A DNA stretch of 64,000 nt from Clostridia bacterium (GTDB lineage: Bacteria > Bacillota > Clostridia > Christensenellales > Borkfalkiaceae). The stretch's first letter is position 1, and each line of letters begins with the position of its first letter. A program made the translations under genes and the position numbers. The stretch covers positions 96,368 through 160,367 of the forward strand of contig JAFVYV010000005.1 of assembly GCA_017508485.1 (NCBI GenBank). The letters are read 5' to 3'. The notes below the pieces were generated by a model that was not told the origin of the DNA, did no database searches, and was given only the letters and a program-made list of their open reading frames with translations. Of this stretch, positions 8,708 through 21,468 are shown one piece after another.

Positions 8708-8736
8708 ATTATATTCCTATAAAAAATTGTTGTCAA
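8708..8736 (-). promoter_or_regulatory. Promoter of the FMN-riboswitch unit
   Basis: TTGACA (8736-8731), a 17-base spacer and TATAAT (8713-8708) lie between the SDR stop codon and the aptamer. Confidence 0.85.
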
Positions 8737-8740
8737 GCAA

Positions 8741-9556
8741 TTATTTATATAGTCTATCAAAAAAAGTAAGTTTAGATTTTTTGAAGAAAAAACTTACAAT
8801 TTTGTTAGAAGATTTAGGGAAGAAGAAGTAAAGCATTCTAAGTAAAAAAGCATCTTTACCAATAACAATGCGCTTTTTCTTTCTTTTTAACTTTCTAACC
8901 ATTTTATTAACGGCTTTTTCTGGCTTTGTGGCAATTAAGTCAAACATCTTATCGCTTTTTTTATCAATATTATGTTCGCTAAAAAGGTTTGTTTTAGAAA
9001 AACCAGGGTAAATACCTGCAACGTAAATTTTCTTTCTATATTCTTCTTGTATTGCTTCAGTAAAAAATCTAACTGCACCCTTTGATGCACAGTAAGCACT
9101 TGCGCCAACTACGGGAACAAGCCCTGCAAGGCTTGAAACGTTAACGATAGATGCATAAGAAGACTTTTCTAAAACGGGTAAAAGTGTTCTTATAGAATAA
9201 ATATAACTGTTAAGATTTACGTTAAAAGTTTTTTCAATTTCTTCATCAGTTAGGTCGGTAAACTTACAAAAAGGTGGCATAACACCTGCATTGTTTATAA
9301 GAATATCAACCGTAATATTGTTTTCAACCAAATAATCTTTAAAATTAGCCCAATTTTCTGATGCAGAAACGTCAAAAGGGTAAGGGTAAAAGTTTTCCCC
9401 AAGTTCATCTTTTAACGCGTTTAACTTATCAATACTTCTTGCAACACCAATAACTTTGCAGTCAAAATTTTTAACAAATTTAGTTGCTAAAAGTTTGCCA
9501 AAACCACTTGATGCGCCGGTTACTATAACCGTTTTTTTATTTAACCATTTACTCAT
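8741..9556 (-). CDS. Short-chain dehydrogenase/reductase (SDR)
   Basis: This 271-residue classical SDR has the nucleotide-binding TGASSGFG (13-20), NNAG (88-91), a serine at 141-142 and the catalytic YxxxK as YCASK (155-159). It should oxidise or reduce an unknown alcohol or ketone with NAD(P). The C-terminus is extended, basic and partly hydrophobic, as in SDRs that act on lipids near the membrane; that is only suggestive. It has an AGGAGG ribosome site and its own promoter. Its stop lies a few bases before the next promoter, so it is probably monocistronic. Confidence 0.85.
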   Translation of the reverse strand: MSKWLNKKTVIVTGASSGFGKLLATKFVKNFDCKVIGVARSIDKLNALKDELGENFYPYPFDVSASENWANFKDYLVENNITVDILINNAGVMPPFCKFTDLTDEEIEKTFNVNLNSYIYSIRTLLPVLEKSSYASIVNVSSLAGLVPVVGASAYCASKGAVRFFTEAIQEEYRKKIYVAGIYPGFSKTNLFSEHNIDKKSDKMFDLIATKPEKAVNKMVRKLKRKKKRIVIGKDAFLLRMLYFFFPKSSNKIVSFFFKKSKLTFFDRLYK

Positions 9557-9572
9557 AATAGCCTCCTAAAAA

Positions 9573-9601
9573 ATATTACCACAAAACTGAAAAAGTTGCA
9601 A
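9573..9601 (-). promoter_or_regulatory. Promoter of the SDR gene
   Basis: Minus-strand TTGCAA (9601-9596), a 17-base spacer and TAATAT (9578-9573). Confidence 0.6.
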
Positions 9602-9631
9602 TAGTTAAACGGTTTTATTTTATACTAATGC

Positions 9632-9660
9632 TTGAAAAGGGGTAAAAGGTGTGTTATAAT
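9632..9660 (+). promoter_or_regulatory. Promoter of pcrA-ligA
   Basis: TTGAAA (9632-9637), a 17-base spacer and TATAAT (9655-9660), 30 bases before the pcrA ATG. Confidence 0.75.
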
Positions 9661-9689
9661 TATAATGAATTAAAATGGGGTAAAGTTAG

Positions 9690-13883
<4,194 letters not shown>

Positions 13884-13906
13884 TATTGGGTGGAGAAAAT
13901 AATCGT

Positions 13907-14779
13907 ATGAAAAGCATGACTGGTTATGGTAAAAGCGAATATAATAAAGAAGGTTTAGCCCTTTTAGTTGAAGTAAAAACCATAAATAATAGAAATTTAG
14001 ATATCAACTTAAAAACACCACGTTCTTTCATTTGTTTTGAAGACATGATTAGAAAGTGTATTCAACAAAAAATTAACAGAGGCCGTGTTGATTTATTTAT
14101 AACTTTTATTGACTCAAGGGAAACGGAAATTGATTTTGCCCTTGATACAGGCGTTGTAAAAGCCTACTATAAAGTAGGGGAAGAAATTGCAAAAACCCTT
14201 AATATTCCTAACGATTTGACGGTTAGTAATTTAATAAAAATGCAAGACGTTGTTAAACAAGACGCAATGTTTACCGACGTAACTGAATTTGAAGAAATCA
14301 TTAAAGAAACGGTAGATAATGCCCTTGACAACTTAAACGAAATGAGAATAGTTGAAGGCGAAAAGTTGAAAGAAGATATGCTTTCTCGTTTAGAGACTAT
14401 CAAAGAATTAGTTGCAAAAGTGGAAACTAGAGCGCCTTTAGTTGCAATTGATTATAAAGAAAAGTTAAAAGAAAGAATTACGGAAAGTCTAAAAGACGTA
14501 AAGTATGATGAAGTAAGACTACTTAACGAAGTTGCATATTTTACCGACAAAGCAAATATTGATGAAGAAATAACAAGACTAAAATCTCATATCCGTCAAT
14601 TTATTGAAATTTCTTCTTTAGAACTTTCAGGCAAAAAACTTGACTTTTTACTTCAAGAATTTAATAGAGAAAGCAACACAATTTGTTCAAAAGCAAACGA
14701 CATAGTTGTAACACAATGTGGCTTAGCCCTTAAAAATGAAATAGAAAAAATTAGGGAACAGGTGCAAAACGTAGAATAA
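13907..14779 (+). CDS. yicC: YicC/YloC family endoribonuclease
   Basis: This 290-residue protein belongs to the YicC/YloC family, shown in other bacteria to act on RNA. It begins with the family signature MKSMTGYGKS and has the C-terminal part with LLQEFNRESNTICSKA. The start at 13907 is chosen because it matches the family N-terminus and has a GGAG site at 13892; an upstream in-frame TTG at 13886 would lie before the predicted transcription start. It overlaps gmk by one base (TAATG). The remA gene commonly found between yicC and gmk is absent. Confidence 0.93.
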   Translation: MKSMTGYGKSEYNKEGLALLVEVKTINNRNLDINLKTPRSFICFEDMIRKCIQQKINRGRVDLFITFIDSRETEIDFALDTGVVKAYYKVGEEIAKTLNIPNDLTVSNLIKMQDVVKQDAMFTDVTEFEEIIKETVDNALDNLNEMRIVEGEKLKEDMLSRLETIKELVAKVETRAPLVAIDYKEKLKERITESLKDVKYDEVRLLNEVAYFTDKANIDEEITRLKSHIRQFIEISSLELSGKKLDFLLQEFNRESNTICSKANDIVVTQCGLALKNEIEKIREQVQNVE

Positions 14780-15321
14780 TGAACAAATTAGTTGTAATAT
14801 CAGGTCCATCAGGGGTAGGAAAGGGTACTATAGCCAAAGCACTTATTGAAAGAAATAAGGATATGGCTTTAAGTATTTCTTGCACTACAAGAGCCCCTAG
14901 AATTGGCGAAAAAAACGGTAGAGAATACTTTTTTATACCTAAAGAAGAGTTTAAAGAAAAGATAGCAAACAACGGTTTTTTAGAATATTCTGAACATTTT
15001 GAAAACTATTACGGCACTCCTAAAGACTTTGTTTTAGAAAAATTAAAAGAAAAAACGGTAATTTTAGAAATTGACGTTAACGGTGGACTAAAAGTTAAAG
15101 AAAATATGCCAGAAGCCGTGCTTATAATGATTTTGCCACCTTCACTTGAAGAAGTAAGAAATAGGCTAATAAAAAGAAACACCGAATCGCTTGAAAAGAT
15201 TGAAAAGCGTATGCAAAGAATAGAGTTTGAACTCGGTAAAAAAGAACAATATGATTATTCAGTAGTTAACGACAAATTACAAGTCGCTATTGAAGAAGTT
15301 GAAAATATTATTAAAAAGTAA
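14779..15321 (+). CDS. gmk: Guanylate kinase
   Basis: This 180-residue enzyme phosphorylates GMP to GDP. The P-loop GPSGVGKG lies at 9-16, followed by the GMP-binding segment SCTTRAPRIGEKNGREYFF and the late RMQR and YDYSVVND motifs. It is somewhat shorter than the usual 200 residues, with the C-terminal helix trimmed. It overlaps yicC by one base, and rpoZ follows 14 bases later behind a strong ribosome site. Confidence 0.95.
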   Translation: MNKLVVISGPSGVGKGTIAKALIERNKDMALSISCTTRAPRIGEKNGREYFFIPKEEFKEKIANNGFLEYSEHFENYYGTPKDFVLEKLKEKTVILEIDVNGGLKVKENMPEAVLIMILPPSLEEVRNRLIKRNTESLEKIEKRMQRIEFELGKKEQYDYSVVNDKLQVAIEEVENIIKK

Positions 15322-15335
15322 AGGAGAAGTTAAAG

Positions 15336-15536
15336 ATGATACACGAACCACCTATTGATGAATTAGTAAAGAAAATGGGCTCAAAATACGCATTATGCGT
15401 TATAGCATCAAAAAGAGCAAGACAACTTGTAGAACAATCACAAAGTGCAGTAGCAACTGAACCTTTAAAAGAAAAGCCACTTAGTTTGGCCGCTAAAGAA
15501 ATACAAGAAGGTAAGCTTGGAATAAGCAACGATTAG
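15336..15536 (+). CDS. rpoZ: DNA-directed RNA polymerase omega subunit
   Basis: This 66-residue protein contains the omega signature, with an N-terminal IDELVKKMGSKYALC segment and the ASKRARQL helix that clamps beta-prime. It helps assemble RNA polymerase. It sits in the conserved place after gmk, behind AAGGAG, and is followed by a strong terminator. coaBC (dfp), which usually sits between rpoZ and priA, is missing. Confidence 0.93.
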   Translation: MIHEPPIDELVKKMGSKYALCVIASKRARQLVEQSQSAVATEPLKEKPLSLAAKEIQEGKLGISND

Positions 15537-15547
15537 TTTAGGTAAAG

Positions 15548-15580
15548 TGTTCAGCTTTTTTTGCTGAACATTTTAATTTT
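15548..15580 (+). terminator. Terminator after rpoZ
   Basis: The hairpin TGTTCAGC / GCTGAACA (15548-15570) is followed by TTTTAATTTT. priA begins nine bases later without a clear promoter of its own, so some read-through is likely. Confidence 0.8.
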
Positions 15581-15588
15581 ATTAAAAA

Positions 15589-17784
15589 ATGTACGCATCA
15601 GTAATAGTAGATATCGTCAACAGCGAAGTTGATAAAATATTTGAATATTCAGTTAACGGGTTAAACGTTGAACTTGGCTCAAGAGTCAGCGTTCCTTTTG
15701 GCTATAAAAATATTGAAGGTATAGTTGTTGCGTTAAACGAAACGACTAATTTTCCTGTCGAAAAAATAAAACCTATTACTAGCGTATTAGATGAAGAACC
15801 TGTTTTGACAAAAGAAGGGGTAGGGTTAGCAAAGTATATACAAAAAAAATATTTTGTACCTTTAGCGCTTTCTTTAAGGTTATTTTTACCTACTGAACTT
15901 AGAAAAGGTCAAGTAAAAGCAAAGACTATAAAGTATGTTAAACTATCTTCAATTCCGTTTGAAGATATGGTTGCATTGGTAAAGCAAAATGCTAGTAGCC
16001 AAAAGGGAATTTTAGACCGATTATGTCAGACAGAACTCATCAAACAAAGCATTTTAACTGAAGAATTCGGCTCTTCTGCCTTAACAACCTTAATCAAAAA
16101 AGGCTTTGTTGAAGTTGTTGAAACAAAAGGTTATAGAGAACCTTATAAAGAGTTAAACGACGTAAAAAAAGATATAACTTTAACGGAAACTCAACAAAAA
16201 GCAATTGACTCAGTTTTATCTACTGATAAGACAGTTTCATTACTTCACGGGGTAACCGGCTCAGGTAAAACGGAAGTTTATTTAGAACTTATAAATAGGG
16301 CTATTGCGCAAGGCAAAACGGCAATAATGTTAGTTCCTGAAATTTCTTTAACACCACAAATGCTACGCCAACTTCGTGCAAGATTTAAAGATATTGCTGC
16401 AATTTTACATAGTGGACTTTCTAAAGGTGAAAGGTTTGACGAGTGGTGGAGATTGAAAACTGGCAAAGCAAAAATTGCTATCGGTGCAAGAAGCGCAATA
16501 TTTGCTCCACTTGAAAACGTTGGCGTAATTATTATTGATGAAGAACACGACTCAAGTTATTCAAGTGAAAGTTCGCCAAGATATTCAACTATTGATTTAG
16601 CAAAGTTTAGGGCTAAAGAAAATAATGCAAAAATAGTTATAGGTAGTGCAACTCCGTCAATTGAAAGTTATCTTTTAGCAAAAAACGGGGAATACAACCT
16701 AATTGAACTACCTGAAAGAATAAATAAACAACCACTTCCTGAAGTTATAACGGTTGATATGCGTGGAGAAGTTAGAAGGGGTAATAACACACCTTTTTCT
16801 TACGCATTAAGGGAAGAAATTGCAAAAACTTTGGAAAAGCAAAACCAAGTTATAATTTTCCTAAACCAAAGAGGATACTCTAAAAACGTTATTTGTACGG
16901 AATGTGGAGAGCCAATTAAGTGTAAAGATTGTGACGTTTCGCTTACCTATCATATGGAAAACGAATCACTTCTTTGTCATTATTGTGGCGCAAAATATAA
17001 AATGGTAAAAGCCTGTCCTAACTGTGGCAGTAAATATATAAGATACGGTGGTTTTGGTACGCAAAGAATAGTTATGGAACTAAAAAATCTTTTTCCAAAC
17101 GCAAGAATACTAAGAATGGATAGAGATAGTACGCAAAACAAGGAAGGCCACGTTAAAATTTTAGAAAGTTTTGCTAAAAAAGAAGCGGACATTTTAGTTG
17201 GAACGCAAATGATAGCAAAGGGGCACGACTTTCCTTCAGTTACTTTAGTTGGTATTTTAGACGCAGATATGAGCCTACACTTTTCCGACTTTAGAAGTAA
17301 TGAAAGAACCTTTCAACTTATAACTCAAGTAGCAGGAAGAAGTGGCAGAGCAAAGGAAAAGGGCAAAGTAGTTTTACAAACCTATTCGCCAGACAACTTT
17401 GTGTTAAGAAAGGCACTATCATACGACTATAAAGACTTTTTTGAAAGGGAAATTTCTTTAAGAAAGGCAACGGGTTTTCCACCGTTTACCGATATAGTTA
17501 GAATTTTGATAAGCACGACTGAAGAAGAAAGGACGGAAGCCGTTACAAAGGCAATTTTTACCGAACTAAAAGCCGTTTACGAAAGCAAAAAGGAAGAATT
17601 TAGGTTTTTTGGTTGTATGAAAGCCCCACTAAAAAAACTTCAAGGCAAGTTTAGGTATCAAATTTTAATGAGAATTAACAAAAATAATCAAGCATTGCTT
17701 GATGAAATATATGAAACAAGTTTAAAATATAACGACAGACAAGTTGGCGTTTACGTTGAAGAAAACCCAACCAATTTAACTTAA
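15589..17784 (+). CDS. priA: Primosomal protein N' (replication restart helicase)
   Basis: This 731-residue superfamily 2 helicase reloads the replisome at stalled forks. It has an N-terminal DNA-binding domain, a Walker A motif GVTGSGKTE near residue 220, the DEEHD box, the two zinc-binding sites with CTECG, CKDC, CHYCG and CPNCGS, and the late QVAGRSGR motif. The length is typical of the family. It starts the priA-def-fmt-rsmB-rlmN-rsgA-rpe run in the usual Firmicute order. No strong ribosome site is visible before the ATG. Confidence 0.96.
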   Translation: MYASVIVDIVNSEVDKIFEYSVNGLNVELGSRVSVPFGYKNIEGIVVALNETTNFPVEKIKPITSVLDEEPVLTKEGVGLAKYIQKKYFVPLALSLRLFLPTELRKGQVKAKTIKYVKLSSIPFEDMVALVKQNASSQKGILDRLCQTELIKQSILTEEFGSSALTTLIKKGFVEVVETKGYREPYKELNDVKKDITLTETQQKAIDSVLSTDKTVSLLHGVTGSGKTEVYLELINRAIAQGKTAIMLVPEISLTPQMLRQLRARFKDIAAILHSGLSKGERFDEWWRLKTGKAKIAIGARSAIFAPLENVGVIIIDEEHDSSYSSESSPRYSTIDLAKFRAKENNAKIVIGSATPSIESYLLAKNGEYNLIELPERINKQPLPEVITVDMRGEVRRGNNTPFSYALREEIAKTLEKQNQVIIFLNQRGYSKNVICTECGEPIKCKDCDVSLTYHMENESLLCHYCGAKYKMVKACPNCGSKYIRYGGFGTQRIVMELKNLFPNARILRMDRDSTQNKEGHVKILESFAKKEADILVGTQMIAKGHDFPSVTLVGILDADMSLHFSDFRSNERTFQLITQVAGRSGRAKEKGKVVLQTYSPDNFVLRKALSYDYKDFFEREISLRKATGFPPFTDIVRILISTTEEERTEAVTKAIFTELKAVYESKKEEFRFFGCMKAPLKKLQGKFRYQILMRINKNNQALLDEIYETSLKYNDRQVGVYVEENPTNLT

Positions 17785-17793
17785 GGTGAAATT

Positions 17794-18246
17794 ATGGCAA
17801 TAAGAAATATAGTACAGGTTGGAGACCCTGTTTTAAGAAAAAAATCTTTTGAAGTAGTTGATTTTGGCGCAAAAACCAAAGAACTTTTAGACGATATGAA
17901 AGAAACGCTTATTAAAGCAGACGGCGCAGGACTTGCCGCCCCACAAGTTGGTGTTTTAAGGCGTGTTTTTATTACTTATATTGACGGAGTTTTTAAGGAA
18001 TATATAAATCCTCAAATTATAAGTTTTAGTGGAAAACAAGTAGGCGAAGAAGGTTGTTTATCTGTTAAAGGTAAGTTTGGCACGGTTGAAAGACCACTAA
18101 AAGTAACCATAAAAGCGCAAGACAGAAACGGAAATTTCTTTACAAACGTTGCAGAAGGTTTTGAAGCCAAAGCAATTTTCCACGAAAACGACCATTTAGA
18201 CGGAATTTTATACATAGACAAAGCCAAAAATATAGGAGAAGATTAA
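17794..18246 (+). CDS. def: Peptide deformylase
   Basis: This 150-residue metalloenzyme removes the formyl group from new polypeptides. All three motifs are present: GAGLAAPQVG (44-53), EEGCLSV (about 87-93) and the metal-binding HENDHLDG (about 130-137). It lies nine bases after priA and overlaps fmt by one base, coupling the formylating and deformylating enzymes. Confidence 0.96.
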   Translation: MAIRNIVQVGDPVLRKKSFEVVDFGAKTKELLDDMKETLIKADGAGLAAPQVGVLRRVFITYIDGVFKEYINPQIISFSGKQVGEEGCLSVKGKFGTVERPLKVTIKAQDRNGNFFTNVAEGFEAKAIFHENDHLDGILYIDKAKNIGED

Positions 18247-19172
18247 TGAGAATAGTTTATTTAGGTACTCCTGACTTTGCAGTACTACCTTTAGAAAAAC
18301 TAATTGAAGAAGGATATAATATCGTTGCCGTTTGCACGAATAAAGATAAGCCTGTTGGTAGAAAACAAATTATGACAGCTTGTCCTGTTAAAGAGTGCGC
18401 TATAAAACACGGCATTGAAGTTTTTTCTTACGATAAAATAAGGGTAGAAGGGGTAGAAGACCTAAAAAAACTTAACGCAGACCTATTTATTACTTGTGCT
18501 TTTGGTCAAATTCTATCACAAGAAATTTTAGATATTCCAAAATACGGCACTTTTAATATTCACGGTTCACTTCTTCCAAAATATAGGGGTGCATCTCCTA
18601 TACAATGGTCAGTACTAAATGGCGAAAAGGAAACTGGTATCACTATAATGAGAACGGATATCGGTGTTGATACTGGCGATATAATTTATCAAGAAAAGGT
18701 TGCTATCGGTGAAGATGAAACTTCAGGCGAACTTTTTGATAGACTTTCAATTTTAGGTGCAAATTGCATAATAAAAGCCTTAAAACTTCTTGAAAATAAT
18801 GAAATTAGTTATGAAAAGCAAAAAGAAGAAGATGCAACCTTAACTAAAATGTTCAAAAAAGAAGATGCAAAAATAAACTTTAATACAACTACTAAAGATA
18901 TCCATAACTTCGTTAGGGGTATGAATCCTTGGCCAATAGCCTTTACCGACTATAATGGCGAAGTTATCAAAATTTTTAAGGCTAAAAAGGGCAGTTTAAT
19001 TGGTAAACCAGGTGAAATTTTAAAATCAAACCCTAAAGACGGGCTTGAAGTTGGCACACTAGACGGTTCAATTTCTATTTTAGAAGTGCAAAAATCAGGT
19101 GGCAAAAGAATGAATATATCAGACTTTTTGCGTGGTAATAAATTAAACGAAGGGGACTTTTTGGGTAAATGA
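18246..19172 (+). CDS. fmt: Methionyl-tRNA formyltransferase
   Basis: This 308-residue enzyme formylates initiator Met-tRNA with 10-formyl-THF. It begins with VYLGTPDFAVLPLE and carries the catalytic NIHGSLLPKYRGASPIQW segment, with Asn, His and a downstream Asp in GVDTGD, followed by the C-terminal OB-like domain. It overlaps def by one base and rsmB by four bases. Confidence 0.96.
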   Translation: MRIVYLGTPDFAVLPLEKLIEEGYNIVAVCTNKDKPVGRKQIMTACPVKECAIKHGIEVFSYDKIRVEGVEDLKKLNADLFITCAFGQILSQEILDIPKYGTFNIHGSLLPKYRGASPIQWSVLNGEKETGITIMRTDIGVDTGDIIYQEKVAIGEDETSGELFDRLSILGANCIIKALKLLENNEISYEKQKEEDATLTKMFKKEDAKINFNTTTKDIHNFVRGMNPWPIAFTDYNGEVIKIFKAKKGSLIGKPGEILKSNPKDGLEVGTLDGSISILEVQKSGGKRMNISDFLRGNKLNEGDFLGK

Positions 19173-20410
19173 TAAACAGTTTTTATGATTCTTATCAAAT
19201 ACTTTCAAAAGTTTATAAAGAAGGTGCTTTTTTAAAACAAGCACTATCTAACACGATTATAGAAGAAAAAAACAGACCGTTTGTTACAAAAATTGTCTAC
19301 GGTGTGTTAGATAAAGATATAGAATTAGAATATTGCATAAAAGAACTTACGGATAAATCTCCAAAACCAGTTATAAAAATCATATTAAAAATAGCAATGT
19401 ACGCTATAAAATGGCTACAAAAAAAGCCTTATGCGGTAATTGATAATTCGGTTGAACTTGTTAAAAAAATGGGTAAAAAGGGTGTTTCAGGCTTTGTAAA
19501 CGCAACTTTAAGAAGATTTTGCAAAGAAGAAGTATCTTTTCCAACCGATTTTTTACAAAACCTATCTATTAAACACTCTTTTCCGTTATTTTACGTTAAA
19601 GAATTGGTTAAAGACTACGGCAAAGATTTAGCAGAAAAAATATTATCTGCTGAAAACGTTTATACAACCGTTTGTTTTTACGGTTGTGACGGGGAAGAAT
19701 ACTTAACTTCAAGGAAAATTGAACATCAAAAAACCCCTTTTGATAACGTTTATTTAACAAAAAATTTTATAAGAGATAATAATTACGACAAAGGGTTATA
19801 CACCTTTCAAAATATATGTTCCGTTGCTATATGCGATATAGTTAATAGGGGCAAAAATCTTTTAGATACTTGCGCTGCTCCTGGTGGTAAAAGTATTAAC
19901 CTTTCAAGAAAGTTTGAAAGTGTAATTAGTTGCGATTTACACGAACATAGGGTAAACTTAATTGAAAAGTACGCTAAAAGAATGAATATCACAAATATTA
20001 CCCCTAAAATACAAGATATGACGGAGCTACACGAAGAATTTATTGATAAATTTGACGTTGTTTTATGCGATTCTCCTTGTACGGGTAGTGGCGTTTTTAG
20101 TGAAAACCCTGATATGAAGATAAATAAAGGGGAAGAAAATCTTAACGATTTAGTTCTTCTTCAACAAAAAATATTAAAGAATATTAAAAAATACGTTAAA
20201 ATAGGTGGGTATTTATACTATTCTACCTGTTCGCTATTTAAAAGGGAAAATATCTATCAAGTAGAAAAATTCTTAAAAGAAAATAGTGATTTTGAATTAG
20301 TACCAATAGAAAGCAAATGGCAAAGCCTAAATGAAAATGGCACAGTTCAATTTTTACCTAATTTATCAACTGCAGGATTTTTCGTTGCTTGTTTAAGAAG
20401 AAAATCATGA
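19169..20410 (+). CDS. rsmB: 16S rRNA (cytosine-967-C5)-methyltransferase
   Basis: This 413-residue enzyme has an N-terminal NusB-like RNA-binding domain and a C-terminal SAM methyltransferase domain. Visible motifs are DTCAAPGGKS near residue 231, CDSPCTGSG with the PC cysteine near 302, and the second catalytic cysteine in YYSTCSLFKREN near 350. It overlaps fmt by four bases and rlmN by four bases (ATGA), all within one operon. Confidence 0.93.
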   Translation: MINSFYDSYQILSKVYKEGAFLKQALSNTIIEEKNRPFVTKIVYGVLDKDIELEYCIKELTDKSPKPVIKIILKIAMYAIKWLQKKPYAVIDNSVELVKKMGKKGVSGFVNATLRRFCKEEVSFPTDFLQNLSIKHSFPLFYVKELVKDYGKDLAEKILSAENVYTTVCFYGCDGEEYLTSRKIEHQKTPFDNVYLTKNFIRDNNYDKGLYTFQNICSVAICDIVNRGKNLLDTCAAPGGKSINLSRKFESVISCDLHEHRVNLIEKYAKRMNITNITPKIQDMTELHEEFIDKFDVVLCDSPCTGSGVFSENPDMKINKGEENLNDLVLLQQKILKNIKKYVKIGGYLYYSTCSLFKRENIYQVEKFLKENSDFELVPIESKWQSLNENGTVQFLPNLSTAGFFVACLRRKS

Positions 20411-21468
20411 AAAAGTGTTTAGCAGATTTTGATTACAACGGCATAACCACTCTTTTAAAAGATATGGGTCAGCCTAAATATAGGGGAGAACAACTTTTTA
20501 AGGATATTTGTTCTTATAAGTCTTTTGATGAAATGACAACCCTTCCAAAATCTTTAAGGGAAAGATTAAAGGAAGAGTATTTTGACAAAGCACTTTATAT
20601 TGAAAAGTATTACGAGTCAAAAGACGGAACAATAAAATTTTTGTTTAGACTAAACGACGGCAACCTTATTGAAGGGGTACTTATGAAGTATAAGTACGGC
20701 AATACTTTATGCTTATCTACACAAGTTGGTTGTAGAATGGGTTGTGAGTTTTGCGCTTCAACAAAAGGTGGCTTAGTTAGAAATATGACGGTGGGTGAAA
20801 TAGCCACGGAAGTTTATGCAGTCAACGCTTTTTTAGGTGGTAGCATACAAAAAAGAGAAGTCACAAACCTTGTTTTAATGGGTAGTGGCGAACCGTTTGA
20901 TAATTATAGCAATTTAGTGGGCTTTTTAAGGGTCATTATGTCAGACATAGGGCTTAATATAAGTGCAAGAAACATAAGCCTTTCAACCTGTGGATTAGTA
21001 GATAATATCTACAAATTTTGTGATGAAGGCATACCACTTAATTTAACCATTTCACTTCACAATCCTTTTGATGAAGATAGAAAAAAGGTTATGCCGATTG
21101 CTAAAAAATATAGCATAAAAGAAATACTTTCTGCCTGTGAAGAGTACTTTAAAAAGACAAAAAGAAGGTATATTTTTGAATACGTTTTAATTAATGGAGA
21201 GAACGATACAGACGCTCACGTTAAAGAACTTACTCGCCTTTTAAAAGGCAAACCTTGCCATATAAACCTTATAAGACTTAATGAAATTAAAGAAACTTCA
21301 TTAAAATCCGTTACGGATAAAAACGCTTATATTTTTATGGACAAACTTGTTAAAAACGGTTTATCAGCAACGGTTAGAAGACAAATAGGCGTTGATATTG
21401 AAGGCGCTTGTGGACAATTAAGAAGAAGATATATTGAAGAGGAACAAAATGAAGGGACAAATAATTAG
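20407..21468 (+). CDS. rlmN: 23S rRNA/tRNA adenine-C2 methyltransferase (radical SAM)
   Basis: This 353-residue radical SAM enzyme methylates A2503 of 23S rRNA and A37 of some tRNAs. The cluster motif CRMGCEFC gives CxxxCxxC near residue 112, with a GSGEPF motif after it and a late catalytic cysteine in GACGQL. The start at 20407 is chosen because it forms the usual ATGA overlap with the rsmB stop; a TTG further upstream lies inside rsmB. In many Firmicutes stp and prkC come next; here rsgA follows directly and overlaps by 20 bases. Confidence 0.95.
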   Translation: MKKCLADFDYNGITTLLKDMGQPKYRGEQLFKDICSYKSFDEMTTLPKSLRERLKEEYFDKALYIEKYYESKDGTIKFLFRLNDGNLIEGVLMKYKYGNTLCLSTQVGCRMGCEFCASTKGGLVRNMTVGEIATEVYAVNAFLGGSIQKREVTNLVLMGSGEPFDNYSNLVGFLRVIMSDIGLNISARNISLSTCGLVDNIYKFCDEGIPLNLTISLHNPFDEDRKKVMPIAKKYSIKEILSACEEYFKKTKRRYIFEYVLINGENDTDAHVKELTRLLKGKPCHINLIRLNEIKETSLKSVTDKNAYIFMDKLVKNGLSATVRRQIGVDIEGACGQLRRRYIEEEQNEGTNN

